DNA of 64,000 nt from assembly GCA_963921425.1 (NCBI GenBank), contig OY992836.1, positions 18,741,614 to 18,805,613 on the forward strand, given 5' to 3'. Source of the stretch: Dryas octopetala (taxonomy: Eukaryota; Streptophyta; Magnoliopsida; Rosales; Rosaceae). Below, one piece after another: positions 50,326 to 62,320 of the stretch (its first letter is position 1; each line of letters starts with the position of its first letter). The notes beneath the pieces were generated by a model, which was not told where the DNA came from, did no database searches, and saw only the letters and a list, made by a program, of their open reading frames with translations. Both the position numbers and the translations under genes were made by a program.

Positions 50326-51333
50326 ATTTCTTATTTGCGTTTGGCGCCCAAGAAATAAAGGGATGATTAATGTCCTTCTCCATGTCTCTTTCTCTTCTTC
50401 TGCAAGTTAATTTGTATTAAGAACATTGGAAATTAAATTAAAATGTTTTATTGGGCTTTTATTTACATATGAGTGATGGGATATCGGCCCGTATGAATTA
50501 ATACTCACCATTTTCTCTCCCTCATCTTTCATCTCATATATATTCAAAAGGTCAAATTATACAAATTTTATAATACTACCTTCAACTACGTAGTTTCAGA
50601 TCAATTTGATTTCAACGTTGAATCAGTATCATTTTATTCTTCTTTTAGATAACACATTGGAATTCACGACCTACAAGTCGAACAAAGACGACAGTCGGCC
50701 ATAGTGATTTGGAAGGGCTTGGGATGTAGTGATGTACTATTAAACTTAAATTAGTGTTGTCCGCTAAAATTATGATTACAAACTTAAAAAGTAGCATTAA
50801 ATTGCAAGTTGCAATGATGCAACCTTCCGTTTGGGCCGAGCCATATGGCCCATATATGTTTGGGGTATGTGAAATATTATCAGCAGGCTTCGGCCTGTCT
50901 TTGACGAACCCTGTAATCAGCAACCCACTCCTCATTTGCCTCGTATTGTCAACTCCAACTATACCCATTACCCTCTGCATTTTGCAGAAGCCAGAAAAAT
51001 ACAAGAAAACGGATAAGCCAACGGCGGCACACTGTCACCCACCACTCACCACCGCCTCTTCAGTCTTATTCAAGCCTGTGTTCTCTTCTGTTCACATTGT
51101 TTATTCAATTTTAAAGAAGGAAACACAAGGGTAAGCTTGCTCTCTCTATCTGCAGCTTTATCTCTTCAGCTCTATGTACTTTTCTGTCTGTTAAAAACTA
51201 AGCCCTCCTAGAAACCCAAAACAACTCTGCAATATCTGTTTTTGTTTTTAGTCTCTTTGGTATATTTTCGTTTCAGCATGGGATTTTGAGTACTGGGCTG
51301 TGGTTGCTATACACAAGTACAGTAGGTGAAGTT
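50326..51333. other. Spacer and leader of the PPR gene
   Basis: The first part is the 3' end of the peptide gene. Overlapping frames on both strands between 50645 and 51134 show no family resemblance. A probable 5'-UTR intron of the PPR gene has donor AAGG|GTAAGC at 51131 and acceptor TTTCAG ending at 51276. After it, a tiny upstream ORF (ATG GGA TTT TGA, 51278-51289) precedes the main start. Confidence 0.5.
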
Positions 51334-53172
51334 ATGGATTTGATATCACCCGTAAAGCAAACCCCTGATGGGTTTTGCTCATTTCACAGAGTTCGTAGGG
51401 AGGGGAGAAGAAAGATTGGTGTTTTTGGAGGTAGGATTGGTGATAAGGATGGTCCCACACCCAGTTCTGGGAGGGTCTTTGTGGGATGCAAAGCGCAGTT
51501 TCTTGTTCTATCTGATATCATTCAGTGTAGAATACACGATGGCTACCAGAAACATAGACGAACGCATGTTCTTGCTGTTTCGAAGGTCGAAATGCCTAGT
51601 TCCAATGGTAGGTTGCAGAATGTTGAGAAGACTCCACATGGGGGTTTGAATGGCATGGATTCCTCTGTTGGTTTTGAGGAATTTGAGAGTAATAATCAAC
51701 TCCGTAGACTGGTTAGAAATGGGGAATTAGAAGAGGGATTTAAGTTTCTTGAGAACATGGTTTATCGTGGTGATATTCCAGATATTATTGCGTGTACGAG
51801 TTTAATCCGTGGGTTTTGTAAAAATGGAAAGACAAGGAAGGCGACACGGATTATGAACATTCTAGAAGAGTCTGGGGCTGTCCCTGATGTTATAACTTAC
51901 AACGTTTTGATTAGTGGCTACTGCAGGGCTGGTGAGATTGACAATGCTTTAAGGGTTTTGGACAGGATGAGTGTTTCTCCAGATGTTGTTACGTATAATA
52001 CAATTTTGCGTACTTTGTGTGATAGTGGGAAATTGAAGCAAGCGATGGAAGTTCTTGATTGGCAGTTGCAAAGGGAGTGTTATCCAGATGTGATTACATA
52101 TACCATACTGATTGAAGCAACTTGTAAGGAAAGTGGGGTTGAGCAGGCGATGAAGCTTTTGGATGAGATGAGGAACAAGGGATGCAAGCCTGATGTGGTC
52201 ACTTATAATGTTCTTATCAATGGGATTTGCAAGGAAGGGAGGTTGGATGAAGCAATCCAATTCTTGAATGACATGCCATCATCTGATTGCCAACCAAATG
52301 TCATTACCCATAATATTATTTTGCGTAGCATGTGTAGCACAGGGAGGTGGATGGATGCTGAGAGACTCTTAACTGAAATGGTTCGCAAAGGCTGTTCTCC
52401 TAGTGTTGTTACTTTCAATATTTTGATTAACTTCTTGTGCCGGAAGGGTTTGTTGGGTCGAGCAATTGACATTTTGGAAAAGATGTCTAAGCATGGTTGT
52501 ACTCCAAATTCCTTGAGTTACAACCCATTGCTTCATGGCTTTTGTAAGGAGAAAAAGATGGATAGGGCTATTGAGTATTTAGATATAATGGTTTCTAGGG
52601 GCTGTTACCCCGACATTGTGACCTACAATACATTGCTCACAGCCTTATGCAAAGATGGAAAGGTTGATGTTGCAGTTGAGATACTTAATCAATTAAGTAG
52701 CAAGGGTTGCTCTCCTGTTCTAATCACATACAATACAGTGATTGATGGGCTCTCAAAGGTGGGGAAAACAGAATGTGCCTTAGAACTTTTGAATGAGATG
52801 CGCCAAAAGGGTCTAAAGCCTGATATAATTACTTACTCTTCGCTTGTTGGAGGGCTTAGTAGAGAAGGAAAGGTTGATGAAGCAATTAAGTTTGTCCATG
52901 ATTTGGAAGGCTTGGGTATCAAGCCCAATGCTATCACTTTTAACTCCATCATGTTGGGGCTTTGCAAGGCTAAGAAAACTGGTCGTGCAATTGATTTCCT
53001 GGCTTATATGGTATCGAAAGGATGTAAACCCACTGAAGCAACATATACCATTCTCATTGAAGGCATAGCTTATGAAGGCTTAGCAAAAGAGGCTTTGGAG
53101 TTATTGAATGAGTTGTGCTGTAGAGGGGTTGTGAAGAGAAGTTCTGCTGAACAGGTGGCAGTGAAGATGTAG
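51334..53172 (+). CDS. P-class pentatricopeptide repeat (PPR) protein
   Basis: A single exon encodes 612 residues from the ATG at 51334. The frame is open further upstream, but only from a TTG at 51286. From about residue 150 to the end there are 13 consecutive PPR motifs. Most are 35 residues long, with the pattern PDVVTYNVLINGICKEGRLD-EAI; one (SVSPD-VVTYNTIL) is three residues short. There is no E, DYW or SMR tail, so it is P-class. Such proteins bind single-stranded organellar RNA, with residues 5 and 35 of each motif reading one base, and stabilise or help process transcripts. The first 100 residues are rich in R/K/S/G and could be an organelle transit peptide. It matches Arabidopsis At1g09900 in type and in position next to the other conserved genes, from memory. 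Confidence 0.92.
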   Translation: MDLISPVKQTPDGFCSFHRVRREGRRKIGVFGGRIGDKDGPTPSSGRVFVGCKAQFLVLSDIIQCRIHDGYQKHRRTHVLAVSKVEMPSSNGRLQNVEKTPHGGLNGMDSSVGFEEFESNNQLRRLVRNGELEEGFKFLENMVYRGDIPDIIACTSLIRGFCKNGKTRKATRIMNILEESGAVPDVITYNVLISGYCRAGEIDNALRVLDRMSVSPDVVTYNTILRTLCDSGKLKQAMEVLDWQLQRECYPDVITYTILIEATCKESGVEQAMKLLDEMRNKGCKPDVVTYNVLINGICKEGRLDEAIQFLNDMPSSDCQPNVITHNIILRSMCSTGRWMDAERLLTEMVRKGCSPSVVTFNILINFLCRKGLLGRAIDILEKMSKHGCTPNSLSYNPLLHGFCKEKKMDRAIEYLDIMVSRGCYPDIVTYNTLLTALCKDGKVDVAVEILNQLSSKGCSPVLITYNTVIDGLSKVGKTECALELLNEMRQKGLKPDIITYSSLVGGLSREGKVDEAIKFVHDLEGLGIKPNAITFNSIMLGLCKAKKTGRAIDFLAYMVSKGCKPTEATYTILIEGIAYEGLAKEALELLNELCCRGVVKRSSAEQVAVKM

Positions 53173-56100
53173 CCTTATGCAGTTCATGTTTTGCTCTTGG
53201 ATGGCAGGTCATTGTTAACTTGTGCCTTTGGATTTGTCAGCCTCATTTCAAATGATAATGGTTTCCTAGAGTCCAAACTATGTTTATCTTTTGTACTCAT
53301 TTTCTTTGTCACGAGGAGTGAAATCCAAAATCAATTTTGTTAGATAAACCATGTAACCTTGTCCCCACTTTGTTTGATCTGATTCTTTGTACTTCTGATG
53401 AATATTTGGTTGTCTCTTCAGTAGTGTTCACTATCTCAGTTATATATATTTATTCAAGTTTTCCTCATTATGTTAGCTTGCAATAGATGTGATATTTTTG
53501 CCTAATGCTGCACAGATTCAAGACTCATTCAAATATGGTTGTTACTGACTTACATCATTGTTTCCATAGTATTGTGATTCTTTTTGTTATAGTTTTTTCC
53601 CAGTTAAAGTCAGAGTGTTTGATTGCTTTAGCTTGAGGCATGCTAAATTGAAGATTATAACCACGGCATTTGATGAGGCCCCCCAAAAAGAAAAAGAAAC
53701 CCATGGCATTGGATTATTTAATACACAAGAAATGTATGCCTTTTTCTTCTGTTTATATTAAACTGATGCTATGCATGTCCTTGCACAAATCATATCTGTA
53801 ACTAAGTCACAGATGCTATGCATGTAATTTTTTAGAAAGTGAAAGATTACTCACTAGATGGAGGCTCATTACTGCAACTTCTCCCCCATTTAGTTATTTT
53901 GAATGCTTTACTCAGTTTTATGTATGGTTTTTTTTTTGGCGCCATAAAACTTGTATAACTGATGGAAAACAAGAATTTTGTCAGCTTGTGTTATATAGAC
54001 CCTATTCCATGTTGCTCAAATTGGTCATGCTATTGACAGTTCGACATTCTCAAATACAAGAAATCTTTAAGCTGGTGCTTAGTTCTGATTGTTTAGCCCT
54101 TTGTTTAGCTTTGTAGTTCACTAGCAATTTAGAGCTTCCATCCATGTTCTCTTGTCCTGTAGAGCTTAATGTGGTGCTGACAGGGTCTAAAATAGCTTAA
54201 TGTATATTGCTTGGGATTTACGTGGTAGAATACTCAAATTTAGTTCTCATTCTTTTGTGAAATGTTTCAACAATGTGATGGAAAAACTTATCTACACAAG
54301 ACACTGTGCTCATATCCACTAGTTCTTTCCATCGTCTCTACCAAATTCCAATGAACTTGTGACGTTTAAGCTTTGATATCATTATTAAAATAAACTCAGT
54401 CTATTAATATCTCATGTGCCCTTGAATCATGGTTGGCTTTACGTTAACTTGGGAGCTTTGTCAGTCTCTTCTTGTTATGCTATGGCAGTGTTGGTGGATC
54501 ACCCTTGGTTAGAATTTGTAATTGAGCAGGTTTTGAAGGGGATGCTCATATGTTGCTATTATTATGTATGTTGAAAAACCAGAGTGCCTTAGTTTGATTT
54601 CTTGGCAGAATGATCGTGAGTAGTTCATATTGAGTGATCTATTTCAGATATAAGAGTCAAAAAGGACATATATCTGAGCAGTTCATATTGAGTAATTATT
54701 TTCAGGTATAAAAGTTAAAGGTCTGCCAACCAAACTGATTAGGTTTTCTGGTCATTGACATCTACCTGAATGGTAGTTGTATCTATATCTTTACTAGGGT
54801 GCTGATCATAAGTGACATTGCAGATACGTTATGTGTGCAGGCAACACTTGATTTGTTGCGGATGCATGACGGGTGTGGGTGACATTTGACCCCTTCTCTT
54901 GACTTGTGATGCTGTCATTGCATCAAGTGTTGTCTGTCCGCATCTGCAATGTCCCGTGGTTGATCAAAATTTTTGTTCAAAGGAAGCTTAAATCTTGGGG
55001 AGGGTGGTTCAGAATCAAACTCTTTCCATGGACTTGAGGACAATGGAAAGAGTTTGTAATCCTAAGTCTTCCAAAAAGGAAGATTTGCAGTACCAAATCT
55101 TGCTTTATTATATGTATTAAGTCTTAAAAGCTTGGCGAAAGGGAGAACTGCCTACCAAGAGGATTAGCTGGTGCAAATGGTAAGGGTTTATGAGCCTTCT
55201 CACTCACACATTATGAAACAATCCGCACCAATCATGAAATGAGAGGACAACATGAGAAGAAGCCAAAGTAGTTTATCCACAGAAGCAATTTAATGAAATT
55301 AACAATATTCATGGAATATTCTCTCAATAAACCCCCAAAACTCTTGCATCATCAGTCACCATCAAGGCATCAAATACTCAATTGACTACCTACTCTTCAT
55401 TGTTTAAACTGTAAATTAACCGGTCAAAAATAAAAAACCTGTAAATTCTAAATTCTTCACTCCTGTCCTATCACTTCTGAAAATTCATATTACTTACCCA
55501 CCAATATTTCAAAAATACATCTTACCATTTTATTTTATTTTTGAATAGTTTTGAAATATAACGATTATAGATATTATGGCATATAGCGGTATATACGGAA
55601 ATATTCTGTTGCCTACTTGCCTGGCAGGTCTGATAACATAAAACACTTATGTTACAATAATTGATTAGGTTGACTTTTAAATTAATGTGTAGACTGATTT
55701 CATAGTTTGATAATATACATTTTATGTTGCTAGACTATCTGACCTAGAGAAGACGACTCTCTCCCCCCCCCCCTCTCTGCATATAACTAATATTATGTAG
55801 ATATATGGCATTTTATATCTACATTTTAAATAATACTTCACCAGAAGTAGGTATTATAACCAATTATTCTTCATAAGTTACCTTGATGGGACAAAAATGT
55901 TTCTTGTTTGTTCCAAGGAGATGAATCACTGGTCCACAGTGCCAAACTCTTTCTTATCATCATATACCAACAGAGATTCTCTTTGGCTAAGTAAATTCAT
56001 AGAATTCTCTCTTGGTTCCCTTTCTTTTTCATTTTGAAAAAAAAAAAAAAAAAAACATATTCATAGAACCATAGCCAAAAACAACAAATTGTTCCTTCAC

Positions 56101-56311
56101 TCCCTCACATACCATTTCATTTCATCCTATTCTATTGGATCTCTCACCATCTTCTCCAGCAACCACACACTAAAAATCCTTAAAAAAACAAAGACAAGCT
56201 AAAGGATCAGAGAGAGACAGAGGGATCGAGGATCAGAGCCTACAAGTTTGGGGAGTGTAAATTTATGACTTAAAAAAACCAGGAGCTTGTACTGAAAAAG
56301 CAGCTCAAGTG
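53173..56311. other. Spacer between the PPR gene and the 91-aa gene
   Basis: It holds the PPR 3' UTR and then AT-rich sequence without coding exons. One clear foldback lies at 54801-54963. A C-run (near 55761) and a TATA-poor, A-run-containing upstream region of the next gene (56030-56060) are the only other landmarks. Confidence 0.6.
54801..54963. repeat. Inverted repeat of about 160 bp able to form a hairpin
   Basis: TGATCA...GACATTGCAGATACG...CAGGCAACACTTGAT on the left pairs with the inverted right side (ATCAAGTGTTGTCTGTCCGC, ATCTGCAATGTC, TTGATCA). Mismatches are few and the loop is about 50 bases. It may be a small MITE or, less likely, a small-RNA precursor. Confidence 0.6.
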
Positions 56312-56587
56312 ATGGAGCAAATTCCATCTCCCAGAAACAGAAACGAAGGGTCACTTTCTTGCTGGGGAAGTCTAAAGTTGAAGCTTCCATGGATAAGAAG
56401 ATTCAGACAAAAATCCACCACAAGGCAGAGAAGTGCCGGAAACCTGGGTGGCGGTTTCCAGTATGATCCTTTGAGCTATGCTCAGAACTTCGACGATGGT
56501 TGTGATGAAATGGATGAGGACTCTTGTCAACGAGGGTTCTCAGCTAGATATGCTGCCTCTTCATTCAAATCATATGGAGATAAGTAA
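56312..56587 (+). CDS. Small plant protein of unknown function, 91 aa
   Basis: The frame begins at the ATG at 56312 (MEQIPSPRNRNEGSLSCWGS) and ends with TAA at 56587. Key blocks are WGSLKLKLPWIRR, then GGGFQYDPLSYAQNFDDG, and near the C-terminus RGFSARYAASSF. I recall small plant proteins with a GGF-YDPLSY-NFDDG core and a basic WG-LKL-PW start, annotated only as unknown or stress-related; I cannot attach a name or function. There is no signal peptide or membrane segment. The start is basic, the middle has an acidic patch (DDGCDEMDEDS). The gene is intronless, with a long purine-rich leader. Confidence 0.75.
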   Translation: MEQIPSPRNRNEGSLSCWGSLKLKLPWIRRFRQKSTTRQRSAGNLGGGFQYDPLSYAQNFDDGCDEMDEDSCQRGFSARYAASSFKSYGDK

Positions 56588-58099
56588 AAAATATTACAAT
56601 ATTACATTTTACGCTTGATGTGCTACTATATAACCATATATATAGTGAGTGATGAATGATTTTTTTTTTCTTTTTAATAGGAAATGTATAAGCAAATTAA
56701 AGATATGTCACTATTAACAATATATATTTAGTTTCTTGGAAAATCAATGTTGACATTTTGTGATTGGGATGAATGTAAATGTTATCAAATATGTAGCAGA
56801 GAGATACTGCCTCTTGAATGCAAATGTTAGTCTTGATTGTCTGTTGCTGCTGCTGGGTCTGTCTACAAATGTGTTATGATTATCTTGTTATGTATCATCT
56901 TTTCATTTATGGCAATACCACCCTTGGATGGCAATTGTTGAATACATGGTTCACAAGCAAGCTTTTTTAACGGTTGAGATTAACGGTGACATGGCAAACC
57001 AAGAGAAGCTGCATAAGAGTGCAATCAAGCTGGAGCAAGCATATGATTGACAATATATGTGTTGGATCAGATTTAGTAGTGTATTTGAGACTTCTGCTTA
57101 ACCTTTAAACTTTAAGACCGCCGCGTTGTTTTGAATGTAAACAAATGATCATCGCGAAAAGTATCACCAACGTGCCAAAAACGATATCTTCCAATTAATA
57201 GTATGAGAGAGAGAGATGTCTGGTTTGAATGAATGGGTGGTTTTATGCAGAATAGTTGGAGAAGGGACTTCCATGGCATTAATATTTAGAGATCCTCTCT
57301 GGTGTGGAATTCAAACGGATGAAGAATGCTGTGAGAGAGCGTTTGAACGCTCACGAATATTCTATCATTGGATCAGACATATTCTGCATTAATGCTAGTA
57401 CTAAAACATGATTGGTAATTTGGTAGTAGCCCATGCCAGACTGTCTCACCCAGTCACCATGTGATCACTATGCTGCCATTGTGATTGAAGTATTGAACCA
57501 ATATCTTTAATTTATCTAATTGTCTTTTCCATTTTGAGGAAACATGTCATATCAGAATAAGAAATCAACAAATCAATTATTCAATGCCTTTTCCTTTTGT
57601 AGATTTTGTACGACTATGAATTCAAAAACAATCAGACAGTAGGTATGTAGTCAAAATCAATGAGGCTGTCTGTAGAAGGTTTGGACTCCAAAGTGGTCCT
57701 CACAGTGCACTGTATTGATTAGATATACCTAGCTGGGTTAGCATCAAAATTCTCCTATATTTGGTGACCAATTAAATTTGGTGAGTCTAAGTATAATAAA
57801 CATCTGCTAATGACTTTTGTTTATAATGGTTTAATCTTGTAATGCAAATTTCCAATATGTGCACAGGCATGGAGAGATATAATGCGTTTAATTTAATCAA
57901 CCAATCACAAACTAAAGTCTTAATCAACTACAGCACTACTTTTTTTTTTTTTTTTGAGAACCAACTACAACACTACTTAAAGTCTTAAACAGATCAAACT
58001 TGACAAATATTTACAACTATCTTTGAATGAAACATCTAAAAAAAATGGTAACATACTAAAAAAACTTAGATGTATATAGTTTTTGAAATGGGAATGATC
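56588..58099. other. Spacer between two convergent genes
   Basis: This is the shared 3' region of the 91-aa gene (+) and the OPT gene (-). It is non-coding by eye. One small retro-insertion scar is at 57924-57978. Confidence 0.6.
57924..57978 (-). mobile_element. Poly-T scar between 17-bp direct repeats
   Basis: TCAACTACAGCACTACT and CCAACTACAACACTACT flank a run of about 15 T plus GAGAA. On the minus strand this reads as a few bases plus poly-A between target-site duplications, the trace of a severely 5'-truncated retroposition. Confidence 0.55.
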
Positions 58100-61000
58100 T
58101 CAGAATACAGGGCAACCATCAACAACTATACCTTTGGCAGTGGGACAAGCAGCAAAATCACAGTGTTCACCAGCTGTACCCCACCAGGAAATGCTCTTCT
58201 CAAACATGGTTAATGAGAAATACAGAACCACCCCCATGAAAGCCACTCCAGCATCCAATGCAGCAGAAAGAACATAATTGTACCTCTGCCACCAATTCTT
58301 TCTGTACCTGAAAACAAAGTAATTGAAAACAATCCCAACCACAATCCAGCAGTTGAAGTTGGCAGTTGTAGCTGGTGGCATACTACCCGTGGCTCCAAGA
58401 AGCACTGGAAGGTTGATGTAATGGATCCATTTTTGACTTGGGAAAGCCTTGTGCAGCGACCACACCAAGAGAGGTCCTACTGCACCTATGAGGAAGAACC
58501 AGTTGAGTGCTGGGTAGTTTCCTTTAGAGGTAAAGATTCTTATTGGTCCTACCAGACCCCAAATCACCGAGGCATCAAAGAACACACGATCACCGGGACA
58601 AGTCCAAGGACTGTTGGGAGGAAGTAATTGGTCTTGACATATGTTTTCCACAGAATTTAGCAGCCACCATGCAACCCCAATGTTGACTGTTCCAGCTATT
58701 ATAGTTCCTATGCACTTCAATTTGTGAAGCACCAAGGAGCAAATTATGCTTCAGTCAATATATAACATTGAACTCACTCATCACAAACACACACAACTTT
58801 TTCTATGAAAACAATATGTTTAACTTGGGGACTACTTGGTTCTTGTCTATGATTATAAAAATGCAAACATATGTCAAGAAGATGGATGTACCTGAACTAT
58901 AAACATCGATCTGGGCGGGATCTTCATGTAATGGCCTAGCTTGAAATCATTCAGAAAGGAAATTGCCTGAGACATGCTAATATACCCATAGGTTTTGAAG
59001 CATACATTGGCTATCGGTCTGCCTGGCATTATCAAACCCATGATGTACTCTGTGATGACGTTTAGTCCCGGTGTCTGACAAATAGAAAGGAATGAAAAAT
59101 TATCTTCAGATCGAGGTACATCTTTTATTATCTATCAAAGAATTATGTTAAGGTTTCTCATTTGACTGATAGTTCTGGCTATGATTCATAATCAAATACA
59201 TCCGAAGTACCTCATAGAAAAGATCATTTGAAGAAGTGTTTTTTTACTAGACAGTCTTATGTTGTCAAACTGTGAATCTTTAAACATTTAGGCAAGAATC
59301 AATCTAATTTTCATTCCTCTTCCACTACCAATAGGCTAATAGTAATCAAGCAGAGCCAAGTTAATTTGAAAAGAATGAGTTGAAAGCTTGCCTGGTTTGT
59401 TGTGGCAGTGATAACGCTGACTGGAAGAGTGAAAATTAATGCAAGTCCTGCTGCAAAAATGAGTCCCCACCATGGCATTTGCACCTGATCTTTCATGAAA
59501 ATGCATAATGCCAGAGAGAGTACAATTGACACCAGAAGCATAACATGAAACCACCAGCTAGGTATGTCCTTGTATTTCCTCATCATTTTGGTGTGTATGT
59601 CTACCTTCCCACCATGTTTAGCTTGATTCCACTGCTTTTTTATCTCACTGCAATTGGAAGAGTCATTCAGATTATTTATTTCCACAACAACAACCAACAA
59701 TTTCTAAGTTTAAATCTTTGTAAATGGTTCATTACCTTCCATTGAAAATGGCCACATGTGTGAGGGTTGATACAACGCCAGCAAAACCAAGGCCATATGA
59801 TAGAGCAAAGAACATACTAAGGTTTATGCGCCCTAGTCTTTCATATGAGGGCATATCAATTTCAAACTTGTCATTCACAATGGCAGAGATGTTGTATACT
59901 TGGCCATGGGGATCAAATAAATGTGAGGAGAAGATTGGGAAAGTCTTGGCATTGTATAAATTGACCCCCCAATAGGCAATTGGCAATATCAGATACATGA
60001 AAAGAACATAGCCTGCTGCAACATTGATAGTGGCAAAGAAGGGGCTGATTAAAGGACTAGAGAGATAGGAGGCTATGACAGACCAGTCAAGCGAAAATGC
60101 CCCAACACCAAGTCCACGCATGCCTGAACCAATTTGCTGGGCTGTTACTGACTTGGGGTATATCCAACAAATCCATGAAATGGTTGACAATGTTGGAAAG
60201 AGGTAGCCCGGCACAGTGTACCAAGCGAAGCTGCATATGAGTGTAATCACAAAGAATTTCCCTCTGGACATTCGCTGGTTGTCTTTCTCATGTAGAGTCC
60301 TGCATATCATGTAAACCAAAAGTAATGTATCAGACAATGTTGATAGTTGTTGACTTGTTCAAAAGCTAAGATAAAATGCATGGATGAATCAGTGCAGGAC
60401 TGATTAGTTTCATAGCTTATCATATGGGCAACAAGTCCTGCAAAACTCGAACCAAAGCTTTAAGTGTATATCCACAACTAGTTTAATGGCATAAGAAGAA
60501 TTCAAATAAATCAGAACCAAATGATGGTTACTGCCTTTTTCTTTTGCATCATAAAAAGGTAGTTTTCTTTTGGGGTAGAGATACAAATTGAGGAAGACTT
60601 GTAGTTCTAGTGGTAAAAGAGCATTTATTCTATACTCAAGGCCATGGTTCGAATCTCTCATCATTTTATGTCATTTGTAACCAAAAGAATTACAAAATGA
60701 GAAAACATTTTATTTTAAGTTAGCAAGATATGAAATGTAATAATAACTTTGACATATTACGTCAAACTACACAATGGAGCAAAACAAAAAGAATCCGAAG
60801 TCAACTCTTTTTCGTTTCTATTTAATAGCAAAACTACTTTTTTATAAAAAGAAAAGTACACATGCGTGGAAGTAGAAAAAGAAGCAAAACAACAAAAGTG
60901 GTCAAGGAAAAGGACAAGGTTGCAAACATGCAATTGAATTTCTTGGGTTGGTTCCAAACGACACCAATAACATACAAAATGCTCGAATTACCTGAACAAG

Positions 61001-62320
61001 GAGACCTGAACGAGACTACTGGGCCACCACATCCCCGCCGGATCCACCACGTACTTCCGGAGAATTCCAGCCCAGCCATACCCCAAAACCTGCACTTCAA
61101 TTGCACATTAACCCCAACACATCAGCATTTAGCAGCAAACCACTCACTGTAACAATATGTAGTTATGTAATCAACGATAATAGTGTGTTTGGAGGGAGAA
61201 AATAAACTTGAAATTTAGATAAAACTTCGCATTTATAAAATGACAAGTACTAATTTTCTTATTTAGATTCCCATACAAAATTTTTTTAGATTCAATTGTG
61301 AATATTTAAAGGTCAACAATATCCAACTTTTTTTTAGGTAAATAAGGATCAATTCTAAAATCTCAAGACAAATGAGCAATTTTGAGAAACAAAGTTTCAA
61401 TCACCAATACCATTACCACCCACCAGCACCAACACTAACACTTAAATTTTTATTATCTTTCATCTCATCTCACGTGATCATGTAATGATAAGAGAGATAG
61501 ACTCATCAAACATATAAAACTGTATCATAAAAAATTTTCTCCTCTAACACCAAGCACCATCACCTTATTCCTACCACCTCGTCCCAAAATCCACCCAAAT
61601 GTTGCCGTAGGCCCACCCCAAACTATAATTCTAGCTCTATGCCCTTATTATCATCACCACTTACTATCACATCTGCTTTGACCATCGTTACATTTTTTTT
61701 ATCAGAAAATGTGACACAAAATCAAAAATTAATCTAATTAATAATTTAAATTTATGGCATGCCCAGAAAATACCATATATTAATCTAATTAATACTACAA
61801 AACTATATACACAATTACACATTACCTGTGTGGTAATGACGAGTATCCAACTAGCCGAGAACGAAATATTCCTGTGATAAAACGCTTTTATTATATCCAC
61901 GATACTAATCGCATAGGCCGCTCCGCTTCCGAACCCGGACCCGGCATTCGCGAACATGGATATAAGCACGTGCTCCTTCATGTTAAAAGGACCCGGGTTG
62001 AGCGAGAACTCCTTCGACCCGATCCGAAACTTCTTCTTCGGCAGCACCTTCGCCATGAACCGTCCGATCGGGAGCGTCGCGACCTGGACTGAGATCATGG
62101 AGATGACGAGCGGCTCGGTGCGGTACGAGAAGAAGGTGTTGAGGAAGGAGAGGACAACGCAGGAGAGGAGGCCGAGGAACCACATGCGGAAGGTCCATAC
62201 CGGGAGGGTCAGGTCGTCGTCGTACGACACCGTCAGGTGGACCTCCTCGATTGGCGAAACGTCATCGCTTTCGGTGTCGTTTTTCTCGATTTTTGCGTCG
62301 TCGGCGGGCTCGATTTCCAT
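58100..62320 (-). CDS. Oligopeptide transporter (OPT family, plant OPT clade)
   Basis: Six exons join in phase: 62320-61826, 61089-60992, 60299-59736, 59647-59392, 59074-58892 and 58714-58100, giving 736 residues, the normal length for plant OPTs. The start is [10 protein letters not shown]. The family signatures NPG (residues 108-110, in [12 protein letters not shown]) and KIPPR (522-526, in [12 protein letters not shown]) are intact. Other typical blocks are [70 protein letters not shown] and [17 protein letters not shown]. The protein is a multi-pass membrane carrier that couples protons to import of small peptides, glutathione or metal chelates, at the plasma membrane or endomembranes. 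Intron 4 uses a GC donor (CAG|GCAAGC at 59391-59386). By position it corresponds to Arabidopsis OPT2 (At1g09930), from memory. The leader has a CT repeat. Confidence 0.95.
60582..60705 (+). mobile_element. SINE in intron 2 of the OPT gene
   Basis: An A-box-like TAGTTCTAGTGGTAAAAG and a B-box GGTTCGAATCTC lie 30-40 bases apart. The element is flanked by imperfect repeats TACAAATTGAGGAAG (60582) and TACAAAATGAGAAAA (60691). It is inserted antisense to the host gene. The tRNA-like part is too degenerate to be a tRNA gene. Confidence 0.5.

Noticed and set aside
50645-51134. Overlapping frames of 119 and 126 codons on opposite strands
   Set aside because: No family resemblance; they overlap each other and the probable leader of the PPR gene.
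51508-52472. Long antisense and other-frame ORFs within the PPR gene
   Set aside because: Shadows of the PPR coding frame.
60582-60705. Possible tRNA gene
   Set aside because: A and B boxes are present but there is no cloverleaf acceptor stem, and flanking direct repeats indicate a SINE.
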